This document shows positions 33,958-46,190 of a stretch of DNA of 64,000 bases, one piece after another. Position numbers and translations under genes: made by a program. How positions within the stretch are numbered: the first letter of the stretch is position 1; each line of letters begins with the position of its first letter. The notes beneath the pieces are model-generated. The model did not search any database and had not been told where the DNA came from. It saw only the letters and a list, made by a program, of their open reading frames with translations. The DNA comes from Reticulitermes speratus (lineage: Eukaryota; Arthropoda; Insecta; Blattodea; Rhinotermitidae), in NCBI GenBank assembly GCA_021186555.1, contig JAJKFL010000006.1, forward strand, positions 39,367,478 to 39,431,477, written 5' to 3'.

Positions 33958-34299
33958 GCCGCGGCAACTTTCCCGGAATTACTAGGAGAAAAACTTGTTC
34001 TGGTGCCTTTTTCTTTACCCGAATTTAAACTCCGCGGTTAGATGCCAGCGTCTAACTACCAGGACTATGCTCAAAAAGGTTCAAAATACGTCTATAAATC
34101 TACTTTATTTCTAACTAGTAGGAAAACTTGGAGATAACAAATTAAAATGTACGGTTTGGCATTGGGGCTTGACATTTTGAAGATTGCAGGTTTCTTTCTT
34201 TAAATAAAGCATGATGTTATCCCTGTGCTTAAAGAAGCTAGGCGCTATGAAGAGGTATTGGGGAATGGAGCTATAGCTCCAGGATTTATTAACCTCCGC

Positions 34300-34490
34300 A
34301 GTAGCTGTGAGTAAATGGTCAGCTTCACGTTCCGGCCACCCTACGCTAAAGACAAGGTCGGCAGTGCTCTTTGGGTAGAAAGCTGTGTGCCCCTATCTCC
34401 CAGAGCCGGTCTGGACGCTGTGGGGGCGAGAAAAGTCCGTGCCACGGTTATGAATCCAATCCCGATTCCCCTGTCCTGCACTCCGTAATA
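34300..34490 (-). mobile_element. SINE-B copy 2 (partial)
   Basis: On the minus strand it has a decayed B-box region, then TTTTCTCGCCCCCACAGCGTCCAGACCGGCTCTGGGAG, here given only in outline, and a later GGCCGGAACGTGAAGCTGACCA block. The CCCAGCCTCC part is deleted. Confidence 0.6.
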
Positions 34491-34911
34491 TAGTTACTAT
34501 AATGACTCTGCTCTAGTGTCTCTCTTTCGCTTAAATATAAAATGTCTGTACAGGCACTCCCAGTCTTACGCAATTTCAGACTTAAGAAGTTTTCAAAAAA
34601 GCAAAAAAAAAACTGAAATAATATTTTTGGGAAGCGCGCCGAATTTTTCCTTCCGTGAATGAAAGCACAACGAGATGATGGTGGTGGGAGAATACTGCTG
34701 CGCGATAACACAGGTGGCGGGGTGGTCACGTTGCGGCCGATAGTATTCTAGTGTGTTGGAGTTTGGTTTTACACGACCCGTTTCATTACATAAAACAGTG
34801 ACAATGTATGTGTAAATACTATCATAAAATATTATTCTAGTATAGTATTCTAGTGTGTTGGAGTTTGGTTTTACACTGGACTCCCTTACATATACATATA
34901 CAGTTGACAAT

Positions 34912-34912
34912 G

Positions 34913-34949
<37 letters not shown>

Positions 34950-34952
34950 CGT
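34912..34952. repeat. (TA)n microsatellite
   Basis: TATG/TATA run of about 40 bases. A ~35 bp sequence (TAGTATTCTAGTGTGTTGGA) just upstream is duplicated at 34739 and 34845. Confidence 0.9.
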
Positions 34953-35191
34953 TGGTGTATAATTTGTGAAGGATTGTTGAGTACACAGAACTTACACTTC
35001 GCAGAACTTATCCAGCAAATTTAACTTTAATTTTTGAAGCTTTTGCTGTGAAGTGTGCGCTGCTTGCTACTGCGCAGCTCATAAAAACGTCATAAATTAC
35101 ATGTTGAAACGAAACTTCCGTTCTATTTAATGGCGTATGTAGAGCAAATTATCGGATTCTGTTACAGTATTTTATTGTTCTTTCCTTGCAG

Positions 35192-35254
35192 ACGAAATTC
35201 AACCCGCTGACAGCCATTTTGTTCACGATGGATTTTTTCCTTCTGTGCCTCAAT
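35192..35254 (+). CDS. internal exon of the same multi-pass membrane protein gene
   Basis: A 63-base, phase-0 exon between acceptor TTCTTTCCTTGCAG and the consensus donor GTAAGT (35255). It encodes 21 residues, KFNPLTAILFTMDFFLLCLN after an initial Thr: a short cytosolic or luminal turn with Asn-Pro and then a membrane helix. Both the phase and the protein logic (exit of one membrane helix, short polar turn, next helix) join it to the exon at 21185-21280. The continuation is expected further right but I could not find a convincing next exon before the window end. Confidence 0.7.
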
Positions 35255-35470
35255 GTAAGTACATCTGCGTATCATCCACATTATTATATTAGATAAGTTC
35301 TGTGGTCATCTACTTGTTAATTTATTTTTGTGTTTATGTGTCAATTACATATATTTTTTACGCAAAAGTCTTTTTTATAATGTTTTAAAGATATAGGAGA
35401 TCTGAAATATGAAGTGTGTAGGATTCATCATACCGAATTGATATTTTTAATGTCTAAAAACCCAAACCTA

Positions 35471-35967
35471 TCTGTACCCAGTGGCGGACTGGCCAGGGTG
35501 TCAACTTGCCCGATGGCAAGTGGGCCCCCTTAAACATTAGACAATATGTTAAAAATGTTAATGACCTTTTAGTAGCTTGAAAATATAATAGAAGTTCCAA
35601 TATTATTACTGTCTGCAACTAAAATTTACGTTGTATTACTATTTTAATAAAAAAAATTTTAATAAAATCCACCATTTATTTAAAATTAAAAAAATAATTT
35701 AAAAATTCAATTATAACAATCTGTATTTACATTTAGTATCTACTGTATACTGCCAGTAATATGTACAATATATGTACACTGTAATTACTAAAAAAATATA
35801 CATTTATTTCGCAAAAATTTTAATTGTACCCTTTTTCCACTTATGTATTTTTTGAAAATTTTATTTATTTCTTATAAAAATTAAATTATAGCCTTATAGT
35901 TGTGGGTGGGCCCCCTTTGTCTCCTGGCAACCAATATTTTTAGACCCAGTCCGCCACTGTCTGTACC
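35471..35967. mobile_element. hAT-type MITE with 8 bp target duplication
   Basis: Terminal inverted repeats CAGTGGCGGACTGG (35479-35492) and CCAGTCCGCCACTG (35946-35959) flank 481 bp of AT-rich noncoding DNA. The duplication TCTGTACC at 35471-35478 and 35960-35967 is exactly 8 bp, as expected for hAT. The repeats extend inward with AAGTGGGCCCCC against GGTGGGCCCCC-type sequences. No transposase, so it needs a partner element. Confidence 0.95.
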
Positions 35968-37055
35968 CTTACAAGACATTTTGCTGGGCAGGCAAACATG
36001 TTTGTACACTGGTCAACAAAAGATGGCTCTGTCCATTAGACAGACAGCAATGTTACTCGCCACGCATTATACCACACTAAGAACCGCGACTGCCCACGCA
36101 GCCATGATTCAGTGGCCAATCTTCATCACAAGATTAGGTCTAGCTGATCGGTACGGAATGTCTTCTTTTACGCTCCCCCTCCCTCCTACTCCAAGAAATT
36201 AAGAGTCAGTCACACTTAACATGACATGTCCCACAAATTGTAACTACAGAATAGCTGTAACACTATATACCCTAGATTCACAGTTTGTTTCAGACATATA
36301 ACTGTAAATACCCTGCATACAAGTGATAACAACAATAATAGTAATAATACTAATAAGCTTAAATGCAAATATGATCACACAACCCCTCTTCTATTGACTG
36401 AAGTAAATTTTTGAATAACAGGACCGTAGTAGTTATTTTTTTATGCAATAGTGTTATGTATTCATGGAGATTGGCGTCCAAATATTATGAAAATTTTCAT
36501 AGTTTAATTTTTTTGTAGAAAATCAATTAAGCATCAACAAGCCACAGTAAATGAGGAAGATAAAATAATCATAAAGAAATATATTAAGAATACAAAACAG
36601 TTTTGACGTTTCCACCGCGTGACTGTTGAGGAGCCAGGTCTTCTGGGATGTTGCGTCTTGCGGTTGGGTGAAGCCTTCCGAAGTTTTCAAGAAACGCACC
36701 GCCCTCATGCCCACCATTTTGACTCAATTCGCGTAGTCATGACCCCGCAGTGAAGGCTGCACTTCCCTTCAAAACGTCGGGAAGCAATTACCCAAGCACA
36801 CGGCGGAATAACCAAAAGACTGGCTTCCTCAGTACGAAAGCAATTTTGCAACTAATAAAATCTTTCAGCGCTGTGTTATTTCCAGGGCGTAAAGCGGCAA
36901 ACGTCCCGCTAGACTAGCCTATATTTCGTTGTAGTACTATTTTATCTCTCTCGCTTGTTACACCAGCGACAAGAAGTATAGCTTTTATTATAGTCGCTTT
37001 AGTTACTTTTAAACGGACGATGCGGAGAACACTCCACACGGCTTCCGTCTCTGCC

Positions 37056-37087
<32 letters not shown>

Positions 37088-37519
37088 TCACTCACCCACA
37101 CTCGCCCACATATACACGCGCACGCTTCAAGTGGCAAGGTTAGTAAAGGTCATATTGCTCATTCGTATCCTTTTAGCATATTCGCTATAAAAATTGTATA
37201 TAACACAAAGTAGTAATTTCCGGAAAAGTTTTGCGTGTTTTTCTCGTTTTTTAATACAGAAACGAAGTCACTTCGTTTCACTGGTATAGCGGCTGAGTAC
37301 TATCTACACTGGAGGATTCGCCAATGCGGTAATTGCTCCACATTACCGTACTTACTGTCACGTAACATAAAACAGATCACCACTCTGCTTAATTGAGCAA
37401 CACACCATGGCGGCACTAGCGGCATAGATTCTTGCATTTTTATCCTAGGCAGTAGATGGAAGTGAATAATAAAATTCACGTCCAGCTGCTTTGCCTCCGG
37501 AGAACATCCATCTGTACCC
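35968..37519. other. unannotated sequence with a (CT)n(CA)n tract
   Basis: A CTCTCT/CACACA tract lies at 37052-37090. No gene or transposon termini recognised. Confidence 0.5.
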
Positions 37520-37640
37520 ATTGAACAGGAGACCTGGCGAGCCCCAGAGACTGTCTGGGTGCTGTGCAGAAGATAAAAGTTTCTTGCCTCAACCGGGAAT
37601 CGAACTTATGACCGATGTTTGCCCACCCCGCAACCTAGTC
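37520..37640 (-). mobile_element. SINE-B copy 3, head fragment
   Basis: Minus strand: AAGTTCGATTCCCGGTTG (B box), then AGGCAAGAAACTTTTATCTT and the SINE-B linker CAGTCTCTGGGGCTCGCC. The 3' body is missing. Confidence 0.65.
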
Positions 37641-37663
37641 CAACAACCTACAAGACATTAAAT

Positions 37664-37866
37664 GTATGTTTATCTAGTGCTTTAATCACACTAAAATTTA
37701 TATTTACATACTTTTTTTTGGTAACTAATTTCGGCTCGGGGACTGAGCCAAGATCAGGCCATTTTGTTAATGGCTAATGTTGGCTCAGTCCCCGAGCCGA
37801 AATTAGTTACCAAAATAGTATGTAAACATAATTTGTTGGTGTGATTGAAGCATTAGATAAACATAC
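37664..37866. mobile_element. palindromic (head-to-head) hammerhead-like element
   Basis: Arms 37664-37751 and 37780-37866 are near-perfect inverted copies about 87 bp long around a 28 bp spacer. Each arm carries GGCTCAGTCCCCGAGCC, GAAATTAG and a tail ending with a TTGTTGGTGTGATTGAAGC-like sequence. This is the layout of the hammerhead-like family, although the core upstream of stem II is altered (CTGATCT on the minus strand of the left arm). No clear target duplication is visible. Confidence 0.75.
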
Positions 37867-38182
37867 ACTGGTGGTCATTACACCAACTGGGATGTTCTAT
37901 GTTAAGACTATAAGATATTCTCGTACATACATGCAGATATAAATATATACTATAAAATACATACATGCATATATGAATATATATTACATAATACGTGTAC
38001 AAAGTATAATTTACTGTTCCACATCTCTGGGTAAATAGGTACGTGAAGAAAATAGTAGAGATTATCAACTGCAAAGAAAAGCAAAATATCACAAAGGATG
38101 AGCTCCACAACAAAACAGACGCCACATTTACTGATACAAGAAATTGTGTAAGGAAAGGTAACAGTTGTGAATGGAGGAGTGG

Positions 38183-38868
38183 TCCTTTTGGATAAAGCAG
38201 TTCTGTGGGATGTTTTAATATTGAAGGTCGTTTTGGATAAAGCAGTTCTGTGGGATGTGTTAATATTGAAGGTCATTTTGGATAAAGCAGTTCTGTGGGA
38301 TGTGCTAATATTGAAGGTCGTTTTGGATAAAGCAGTTCTGTGGGATGTGTTAATATTGAAGGTTTTTTGGATAAAGCAGTTCTGTGGGATGTGTTAATAT
38401 TGAAGGTTTTTTGGATAAAGCAGTTCTGTGGGATGTGCTAATATTGAAGGTTTTTTGGATAAAGCAGTTCTGTGGGATGTGTTAATATTGAAGGTTTTTT
38501 GGATAAAGCAGTTCTGTGGGATGTGTTAATATTGAAGGTTTTTTGGATAAAGCAGTTCTGTGGGATGTGTTAATATTGAAGGTTTTTTGGATAAAGCAGT
38601 TCTGTGGGATGTGTTAATATTGAAGGTTTTTTGGATAAAGCAGTTCTGTGGGATGTGTTAATATTGAAGGTTTTTTGGATAAAGCAGTTGTGTGGGATGT
38701 GCTAATATTGAAGGTTTTTTGGATAAAGCAGTTCTGTGGGATGTGCTAATATTGAAGGTCGTTTTGGATAAAGCAGTTCTGTGGGATGTGCTAATATTGA
38801 AGGTTTTTTGGATAAAGCAGTTCTGTGGGATGTGTTAATATTGAAGGTCGTTTTGGATAAAGCAGAAT
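38183..38868. repeat. 44/45 bp minisatellite, about 15 copies
   Basis: The unit is GTTTTTTGGATAAAGCAGTT then CTGTGGGATGTGTTAATATT and GAAG. A 45 bp variant has GTCGTTTTGG. The 45 bp variants sit at both ends of the array and the 44 bp variants in the middle, a pattern typical of internal unequal exchange. Confidence 0.97.
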
Positions 38869-40504
38869 TTCTTTGCACTACGTGTTCTATACGTTGGAGC
38901 ATTCCAGCCCATTCGTGGGAGACACAGACGAAATACGAAGAGATACGCGGCCACGAATGGTGGCTATACATATGGAGATTATAAAGCACGCAGCTAAAAC
39001 AGGCTTATTATTGGCGCTGTAAATGTGGATTCGTCAACTTATACCCATACCAGGATCCAAACTGTCAAGTTTCGCCTTCCTATTAACTCTACTCTCCTCC
39101 ATTTGTCTACCAGTGAGTACGGATGGTCAAGAGAAGTAGAGCTGTTGCCTTCTTTTCGTCGTAGAACTTGAGTCACTCACTTCGGAAAATTTATTAACAT
39201 TAGGCCTACTCCATATGTTGCTTCAATTTAGGTGGACATTTTGGTGTTTTTGCTTCATAGCGTTCTGGAATAAATAATTTTACTTAATGGAAGCTAAAGA
39301 AGAGACACACAAGAACAGTTACAAAGAATTTACGGATGATTGGAATTATGACGCCAGCTGTACACTTACATCACTTCCGGACTGGCATTTACAATATTTT
39401 AAGCACTTGACGTGTGTCGTACGTATTCAATACTTTGTGTGTCTTACGATAGGTCCATAGCCTCTTCCAAAGCGAGTTCTCCACAGAGTGCGATCTAGAG
39501 CTTCCTCTTTCAAGCTGCAAAATCTTCTGTTTTCCTTAAGGTCATCCATCAGCTGCTTACGTCCTCTTCCTCATCTTGACGTCCCTTACATCTTCCCTTC
39601 TACATTAAAGTGGTAATGTTGAAAAAATAAAAGACTTTGACGTATTGAAAATATAACATATTACGGACGTGAAGTATTTATGTTATAAAGAGATAGTAAA
39701 AGTACTCTGACCGGATGAAAAGTTGCGGTGGGCCGCAGGTCTCAAGTTCCTGATAAAGCTTGATTCACACTATGGATAGCTTCACGGTCAGCTCACCCCC
39801 ACAAGAAAAGCATCGGAAAAGTGACGCAATGAGTCACTAGCAGCTATTTAGCTACATGATAGTATAATGCAGGTTCATTCACTTCGAATGGGGTACAAAA
39901 CTGTGGTCGTTACACAGACCTTATTACTTAAGGTCGGTCACTGTAGTTATTCACTATTCTACCTGAATTAACACAAACTTCTCTCTTTTCTGACTGTCAT
40001 TTATGATCCTTCTAGTATTCTCTCAATAAACAGCGATTATTTCACTAAACAACATTAAACAGTTAATCTTTTAACAGAGGCTATGTGTTTGTTATTAGGA
40101 ACTACACATTTACATATAATTTTCGTCGACCACAAGCTTTATGCGGTAATGTGGTAATGACGTAAGCATTACATATGTTTTATACAGTCACCTTTAAACA
40201 TTTCCATAACATTTATAAAGAGTAATAGAAAAGTTTGCCACTGTAACACATCAGTATTAACAAATTATGTTTACAATATACTCTAAGGTCTGCAAATCCT
40301 TTCAACGTTTGGCATCGCATGCTATAAACCTCGAGCGTGTCGCTTCACGTATTAAGACGTACACAGTCCCTCTCAACCACAGAGCGGAACACATAGCTTA
40401 CATGCGGTACGGTACACGGTACACAGTTTCCTAGTAACAACCGGACACACAGGACGCCAGGAACTGAACAGAAAGATAAGGATGCTGCATTATAATTAGA
40501 CGGG
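38869..40504. other. unannotated except for a LINE fragment
   Basis: Outside the LINE fragment at 39430-39600 no gene or repeat is recognised. Confidence 0.45.
39430..39600 (-). mobile_element. LINE C-terminal fragment, second LINE family
   Basis: Minus strand: RGRKQLMDDLKENRRFCSLK, then EEALDRTLWRTRFGRGYGPI. This is a C-terminal reverse-transcriptase ORF motif I recognise from insect LINEs and differs from the GRPRRRW family. Stops lie just upstream. Confidence 0.7.
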
Positions 40505-40836
40505 TCGATGAATGCACATGTGGAAGGGCGGAGAGGCTAATAATATATAGACAGATATATGGACATGTGGAAGGTCGGGAAGGCGGAGAGGCTAATAATA
40601 TATAGACAGATATATGGACATGTGGAAGGTCGGGAAGGCGGAGAGGCTAATAATATATAGACAGATATATGGACATGTGGAAGGTCGGGAAGGCGGAGAG
40701 GCTAATAATGTATAGACAGATATATGGACATGTGGAAGGTCGGGAAGGCGGAGAGGCTAATAATATATAGACAGATATATGGACATGTGGAAGGTCGGGA
40801 AGGCGGAGAGGCTAATAATATATAGACAGATATATT
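40505..40836. repeat. 55 bp minisatellite, about 6 copies
   Basis: The unit is ACATGTGGAAGGTCGGGAAG then GCGGAGAGGCTAATAATATA then TAGACAGATATATGG. Copies are almost identical. The last unit runs directly into a SINE-B copy, so the array may have arisen from the SINE's flank. Confidence 0.97.
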
Positions 40837-41085
40837 CTCAGCGACTCGCTACGAGCTGGACGGTCCGAGGATCAAATCCCGATGGCGGTGAGATTTTCTG
40901 CACCCGTCCAGTCCGGCCCTGCGGCCCACCCAGCCTGCTATACAATGGGTACTGGGTCATTCCCGGGGGTAAAGCGGCAGGGGCGTGGATTTAACCACCC
41001 ACCCCATCCAGCGCCGAGGTTAAAGAAAGAGTAGAGCATACCTCTACTTCTCCTCTGTGCCTTCATGGCAGGTTATAGGGTGAAA
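40837..41085 (+). mobile_element. SINE-B copy 4, near full length
   Basis: Head with B-box-like GAGGATCAAATCCCGATGG, then GGCCCACCCAGCCTGCTATA, ATGGGTACTGGGTC, GGCGTGGATTTAACCACC, GAGGTTAAAGAAAGAGTAGA and a 3' end with TTCATGGCAGG. This is the most complete copy of the family here. Confidence 0.88.
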
Positions 41086-41449
41086 TTTAAGATATATTTT
41101 CACTATATATAAATTCTTATTTCACAGATAAAATGTACTTGCATCATATTAGTAGAGCCTTGTTACTGCCCTGACCAACCCGTCATATGCAGATCAGATA
41201 TCTGGAGAGATGGATGGGTTGATAAATGGGTGAATGGATAGATGGATAAATGAGTGGATGAGGCGTTAGTGGACGGATTGCGGAGGGATGGATGGACGAA
41301 GAGACGAACATATGCTTATGTGGTTACGTAGGTGGGTAAATAACATCAGACTACACACATTTAGAAGTTTATGACCTATAATTGAAACAAAACTCTTTTA
41401 GTGTAGACAAATTATTTGTATAAACACACCAATAATAACACTAACAACA

Positions 41450-42000
41450 ATAACTAACTCCATGTAGCAGAGTCCTTCTTGAGAAGCTAACAGGTCCTCA
41501 GCTAGTCAAGAAATTCCTCGCATTTTATGAAACCCGAAGGTTCATTACCGCATTCACAAGAGCCCGCCACCTGTCCCTATATTGAGCCATATCAATCCAG
41601 TCCATGCCCCCCATCCCACTTCTTGAAGATAAATGTTAATATTATCCTCCCATCTCCGCCTGGGTCTTCCAAGTGATCTTCTTCCCTCAGGTCTCCCCAC
41701 CAAAATCCTGTATACACCTCTCCTCTCCCCCATACGTGCTGCATGCTTCGTCCATCTCATTCTTCTCGATATCACCCGAATAATATTTGGTGGCAAGTAC
41801 AGAACATTAAGTTCCTCGTTATGTATTCTTCTCCACTCCCCTCTTACCTCTTTCCTCTTATGCCCAAATATCCTCCTCAGCACCCTATTCTCGAACATCC
41901 TGAACCTTTGTCCTTCCATAAGTGTGACAGACCAAGTTTCACACCCATACAAAACAACAGGCAAAATTACAGTTTTGTAAACCTTAATCTCTACAATCAT
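41450..42000 (-). pseudogene. LINE 3' end (GRPRRRW family), 148-codon ORF remnant
   Basis: The minus frame from 42000 reads [60 protein letters not shown] and [20 protein letters not shown] before a frameshift near 41590. The family's 3' UTR (TTCTCAAGAAGGACTCTGCT on minus) and a (GTTA)n-type tail end it at about 41450. Truncated upstream, where (ATT)n-like sequence begins. Confidence 0.9.
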
Positions 42001-42985
42001 AATAATAATAAAAATAATAATATCTCCCTAGTCTGAGCGAAGAGCAGTGAGATATTATAACTACGTTTATCCAACTAACTGATCTACAACAAGACATTGT
42101 GCAGACAAGACAACCTAATGTTACCAATCAGAAACTCAACCTGTAGCACAAGTGGATGCAGACAGTGGAGCATTCTGGTCTCAATTATGGCTTGAAACCA
42201 AAGGGCCACTGACAATTTTACATAAATGCCTTCAATTATTAAAACAAAAGTATTTCCACGGAACATATTCCCTTTGTCTTAGCGCTCAGTTTCTGCAGCA
42301 CACTGCACTCCCGGCTGTAATTAGGTGCAGTTCCTGCGCTCCCGTTCTAAGGACCAAGTAAGACGTCAAACAAAACCCCACCAGCTCAACGCTGCAGCAG
42401 CAGGCGCGAGCAAGCTCATGACTTAATTAAGGGAACACAATAACTGGCAGACATACGGGGGGGGGGGGGTTGTGCTCTGCGTTAGCGGTGGTGACTGAGA
42501 AATGTCAGTATTGTGGACTGCAGGGTATTCAGTTGCATTTCTCGGAATTAGGAATGTAGGTTAACTGATTATCAGATCACGTAAGCCTTTGAAGTCTGAA
42601 ATTCATCTATATAGGCCTAATATTTAAAAATCTCAGTTCTAGCTCACAGGAAACAGTCCGTCTCCATTACAAAGACCAACAATTTAAGGCTGTTTATTGT
42701 GATGATCGTACGAGACACGTCAGCCACACAGTGTTGGCAACAGGCAGAATTCCTGGAAGTTAACAACAAAGTTACACCCTACAAGCACATCCACATACAC
42801 TGAAACATTCATGCCTCTGCAGATTCGGAGGGGCTACGGATTGAGAACCCTACAGCCACTGAGTACCGAGACTTTCGTAAATATCAGTTCAACACTTCTG
42901 CACAAAGACATAACTGCATTTTTCTATCAAATTTACCTTACTTTCCTTTCCTAAAATGAATAATGTAAATTACGAGATAGCAGCG

Positions 42986-43025
<40 letters not shown>

Positions 43026-44697
43026 TTCAAGTTTAAAACAGTCGATGTATTTCACGAAACCATGGTATGAGCATTATGCTAATTCAGGCCACATCACAGC
43101 CGTAGTTTGTAAGTGCCTCTGTGTAATCTGCAATAACAACATGTCGCAGAAATTTGAGAGGTGGGAACGACATTAAAGCTACTTACTACAATTTCGCTTC
43201 CGAAATAGTCTCTAGTAATATATCTCGGCACAATGTGCGATCTTAGGCAATATTTTTGTATGAGCTAAAATAACAATATGGCGGTCATGAACAATTTTTC
43301 TTTAGCTTTCTGTCTGATGACCTTAACTAATGAACCATTGGAATGACGCACATTTTTTTTTATTGAAATATATCACAAATTTACAAACACAATATACTGT
43401 CCTCGTCAGATAACTTGATCCGTTCTAGCGCGGAGGTGAAGAGACAAGCTGGTCAGGGGGGGAGCACAGAGCACGTAGTTCCAACCTTTTTCTCTCCGTT
43501 TCAAAAAACATTACCTGATAATTCGTAGGACTCTGCAGTGCCCTTTAAGCAATGGAGCGAATTGGAGTGTCAAAAATGTCTAACAAAGTAATTCATAGCA
43601 AGAGAGAGACGTTATTAGCAGAGTAATCGAGCGTTGCGATGAAGATAGACAATGTACTCCCAACAGAGTAGATGTTTTTGGAACAGGTATAACATTGCCT
43701 GGCCGTGCCGACGTGAGCCAAGCAGCGGCCGGACCGTGCCGACTACAGCTGTGTCCAGTATTAGGGAGCTCAGGTGTCAAGTTATCTGAATATGTCTGTA
43801 TGGATCAGAGTTTCCAAGTCAATAAATTCAAATACTGCGATCATGCGAAACTCTGAGGTCATACATGACAAAATTAACGCACGCAGAATTCATGTTTATG
43901 TATTGCGCTCACCAAAACTTTAAAATAAGGTGAAAACATTATTACTACAGATGTGTAACACTAGAAATTTGTGTAACAACACAGCGGGGTCTATTCTGCT
44001 ACTTAAGATTTTGTTGCTGTGTAATGGCATACAGATTATCTTGTAGTATTTCTTGTACATTCCTACTACATTGCCGTGACTGTGACAGTCTTATGGCATG
44101 TGGCACTAAGCAGTTTTGGCAGATATATGGCAACGTTTCGGAAGAACCTCCTACGTTCATCCATAGACTCCCTTAAAATGGAGGACGCATAAGGATTATT
44201 ATTAATAGGTAAACTTTGTAGTAGTTGCGAATAGGACGAAAGGACGACATCTAACGCTTGCTGTTCCTTTTTTGTGTGTTAGTTATGCACAGGAACAGAA
44301 TAAAGCAGCAATGAAATAATGGAATATATGATTGAACCGTCGGTATTAAGGTAAGGTTTTTATCAGAGTATGTAAGCAGTTTATACATTTTGTATTCAAG
44401 CGGATTACGAACTGTTTTATTGGCGTTACACATTCCTGCCAATTTGTTTTTATCATATGCAAAAAATGTTGCACATGCACAGAAATTTTTTTTTTCTCAA
44501 TAACTTTTATGTTGAACCATTCTATAATGATGCTGATAAACAATAAAATTTCCGGTTGAAATTTCAATGGTCATTATCAAATTAATACTTCATAATCGGG
44601 GGTCTACAAATTTTCCAAAAATCTAGAACCTACCTCAAAATTATGGGCGCCAGATAAATGGCATGCAGCAAGTTCCACACTGGTAACCCACAAATAT
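42001..44697. other. unannotated; microsatellite and homopolymer runs
   Basis: (TG)n at 42986-43021 and a G run at about 42459-42469. No gene or transposon termini recognised in the remaining 2.6 kb. Confidence 0.45.
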
Positions 44698-44938
44698 TAG
44701 ACGTCACCTTAACATTGTATTTACCGTGCATTTTTTCAATTAAGATATATTCTTTAAACACCAACTAATGCACATAAACTTTATTCACAATAGTTTATTC
44801 TTAAAATTCCCCTATACGTATAAGATAGTTGTTTAAACCACCGAAATACGTATAGGGGAATTTTAAGAATAAACTGTTGTGAATAAAGTTTATGTGCATT
44901 AGTTGGTGTTTATTGAATATATCTTAATAGACGTCACC
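44698..44938. mobile_element. palindromic retroposed element with 11 bp target duplication
   Basis: The duplication TAGACGTCACC at 44698-44708 and 44928-44938 bounds a 219 bp insert. The insert is two inverted copies (about 85 bp each; left arm to about 44820, right arm from about 44848) of a sequence reading outward TACGTATAGGGGAATTTTAA, GAATAAACTGTTGTGAATAA and AGTTTATGTGCATTAGTTGG, then TGTTTATTGAATATATC. The right arm begins with CCGAAATACGTA, the second half of a hammerhead-like core. The tail motif TTAGTTGGTGT is shared with other family members. Confidence 0.85.
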
Positions 44939-45267
44939 GTATAAAATTTAGTCGCCCGGGCGAACTTATGCCTGGGATTTGTACACCGTTTCTTTATAAC
45001 TAAAAATAATGAACTGCCAGTCTAAAAATTTACATGATCTCTTTTTAAACACTTGACATTTGAAATGAGTTATACCCCACTCTGCTTGTGTTATTACATT
45101 TATTGTGATGAGGTTAATTTCATTTCATTCCCTACTACTTCTATATTTCACGCTCGTCCACTTTATTTTCTCCCTTTTCATGAATTCTGCTTTGTTCAGA
45201 TGACAATTACAGATGGCAATTACCTCATTTCATTGTCACTTGTACGGGTGTGGCTGTTACAGGCAGA

Positions 45268-45380
45268 ACCGAATGAGTTGCAACGCTAGCTGTTGAGCCG
45301 AGTGAGTTGCAATGCTAGCTGTTCGGCCGAGTGAGTTGCAATGCTAGCTGTTCGGCCGAGTGAGTTGCAATGCTAAACTG
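45268..45380. repeat. about 29 bp tandem repeat, 4 copies
   Basis: The unit is GCCGAGTGAGTTGCAATGCT plus AGCTGTTCG. Outer copies are diverged. Confidence 0.92.
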
Positions 45381-45869
45381 TTGAGTTCACAGTGAAATCA
45401 TCCGAACCCTGAACAGCGAAACACTTAATAATGTAAAATAAATTTATTAGCCTATTAACACTTAAAATTACAGTCGTTATTACAGAATAAGTACCAAGAG
45501 TTGTAGCACTAACAAACTGCAATTTGCACACTGAGTGCATCGGCGTGTTGTGTATGAATCTCACAACAAACCTCGATTATTTCCCTAAACCCCATATCAG
45601 GAAGGTCTGTCGTTATGAAGATGCTGTGTGCTTACTGTGAGGTAGGAAATGAATTTTGTATGTTATTTAGATAAACTGTGAAATTAAAATTTAAATAGTG
45701 ACGGTATGAAAAAAGAGTAGACAAGTTCAAAACATAATGGGCCAATATAATTATGTAATATATTGCTAATATTATGATACAACAATATTTTGTTTTGTTG
45801 GCTATTAATGACAGAATTAAATCTTCTATTTCCTGGAATTTATATTACATCCAGGCAGTGACAATCTAT

Positions 45870-46010
45870 TTACGCCCTGCATAACTGGTACCAAGGCTCT
45901 TTCCCTGCGTTTAAGGCAGTCCGGGCGTAAAGCTGACCATTTTCCTTCATGTAGCCCCAAAAATTCCTCCAGTTCTCCAGTCTTTTATACGTCACTTATG
46001 ACATGAAGTT
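45870..46010 (+). mobile_element. SINE-B fragment (copy 5)
   Basis: Weak similarity: GGTACCAAGGCTCTTTCC, GGGCGTAAAGCTGACCATTT and TTCATGTAGCCC keep the order of the SINE-B 3' half. Confidence 0.45.
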
Positions 46011-46190
46011 GAATTAAGTAGTGGGCTATCTTTATCCCAAAATGTGTTATGTACGAAACGTCTTATCTTAGCTCTACTTGGACTATTGTCAGCACGGTAT
46101 CAGCTCAAACTTGTGCAAGCGAACTTCAGCATGTGCCTGTAAGTGGCACTGGCCTTACATTGATCTCACACTCTGCTATTTATCGACGGT

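Larger units (their letters stand above)
21281..35191 (+). other. 13.9 kb intron between two host exons
   Basis: Starts with GTAAGC and ends with a pyrimidine-rich acceptor (TTCTTTCCTTGCAG). It contains LINE fragments, a foldback-like element with an 80 bp array, a pogo-type transposon remnant and the 54 bp array, described separately. The intron assignment depends on the two exons belonging to one gene. Confidence 0.6.

Noticed and set aside
41633..42036. 115- and 97-codon + frames
   Set aside because: Antisense shadows of the LINE ORF on the minus strand.
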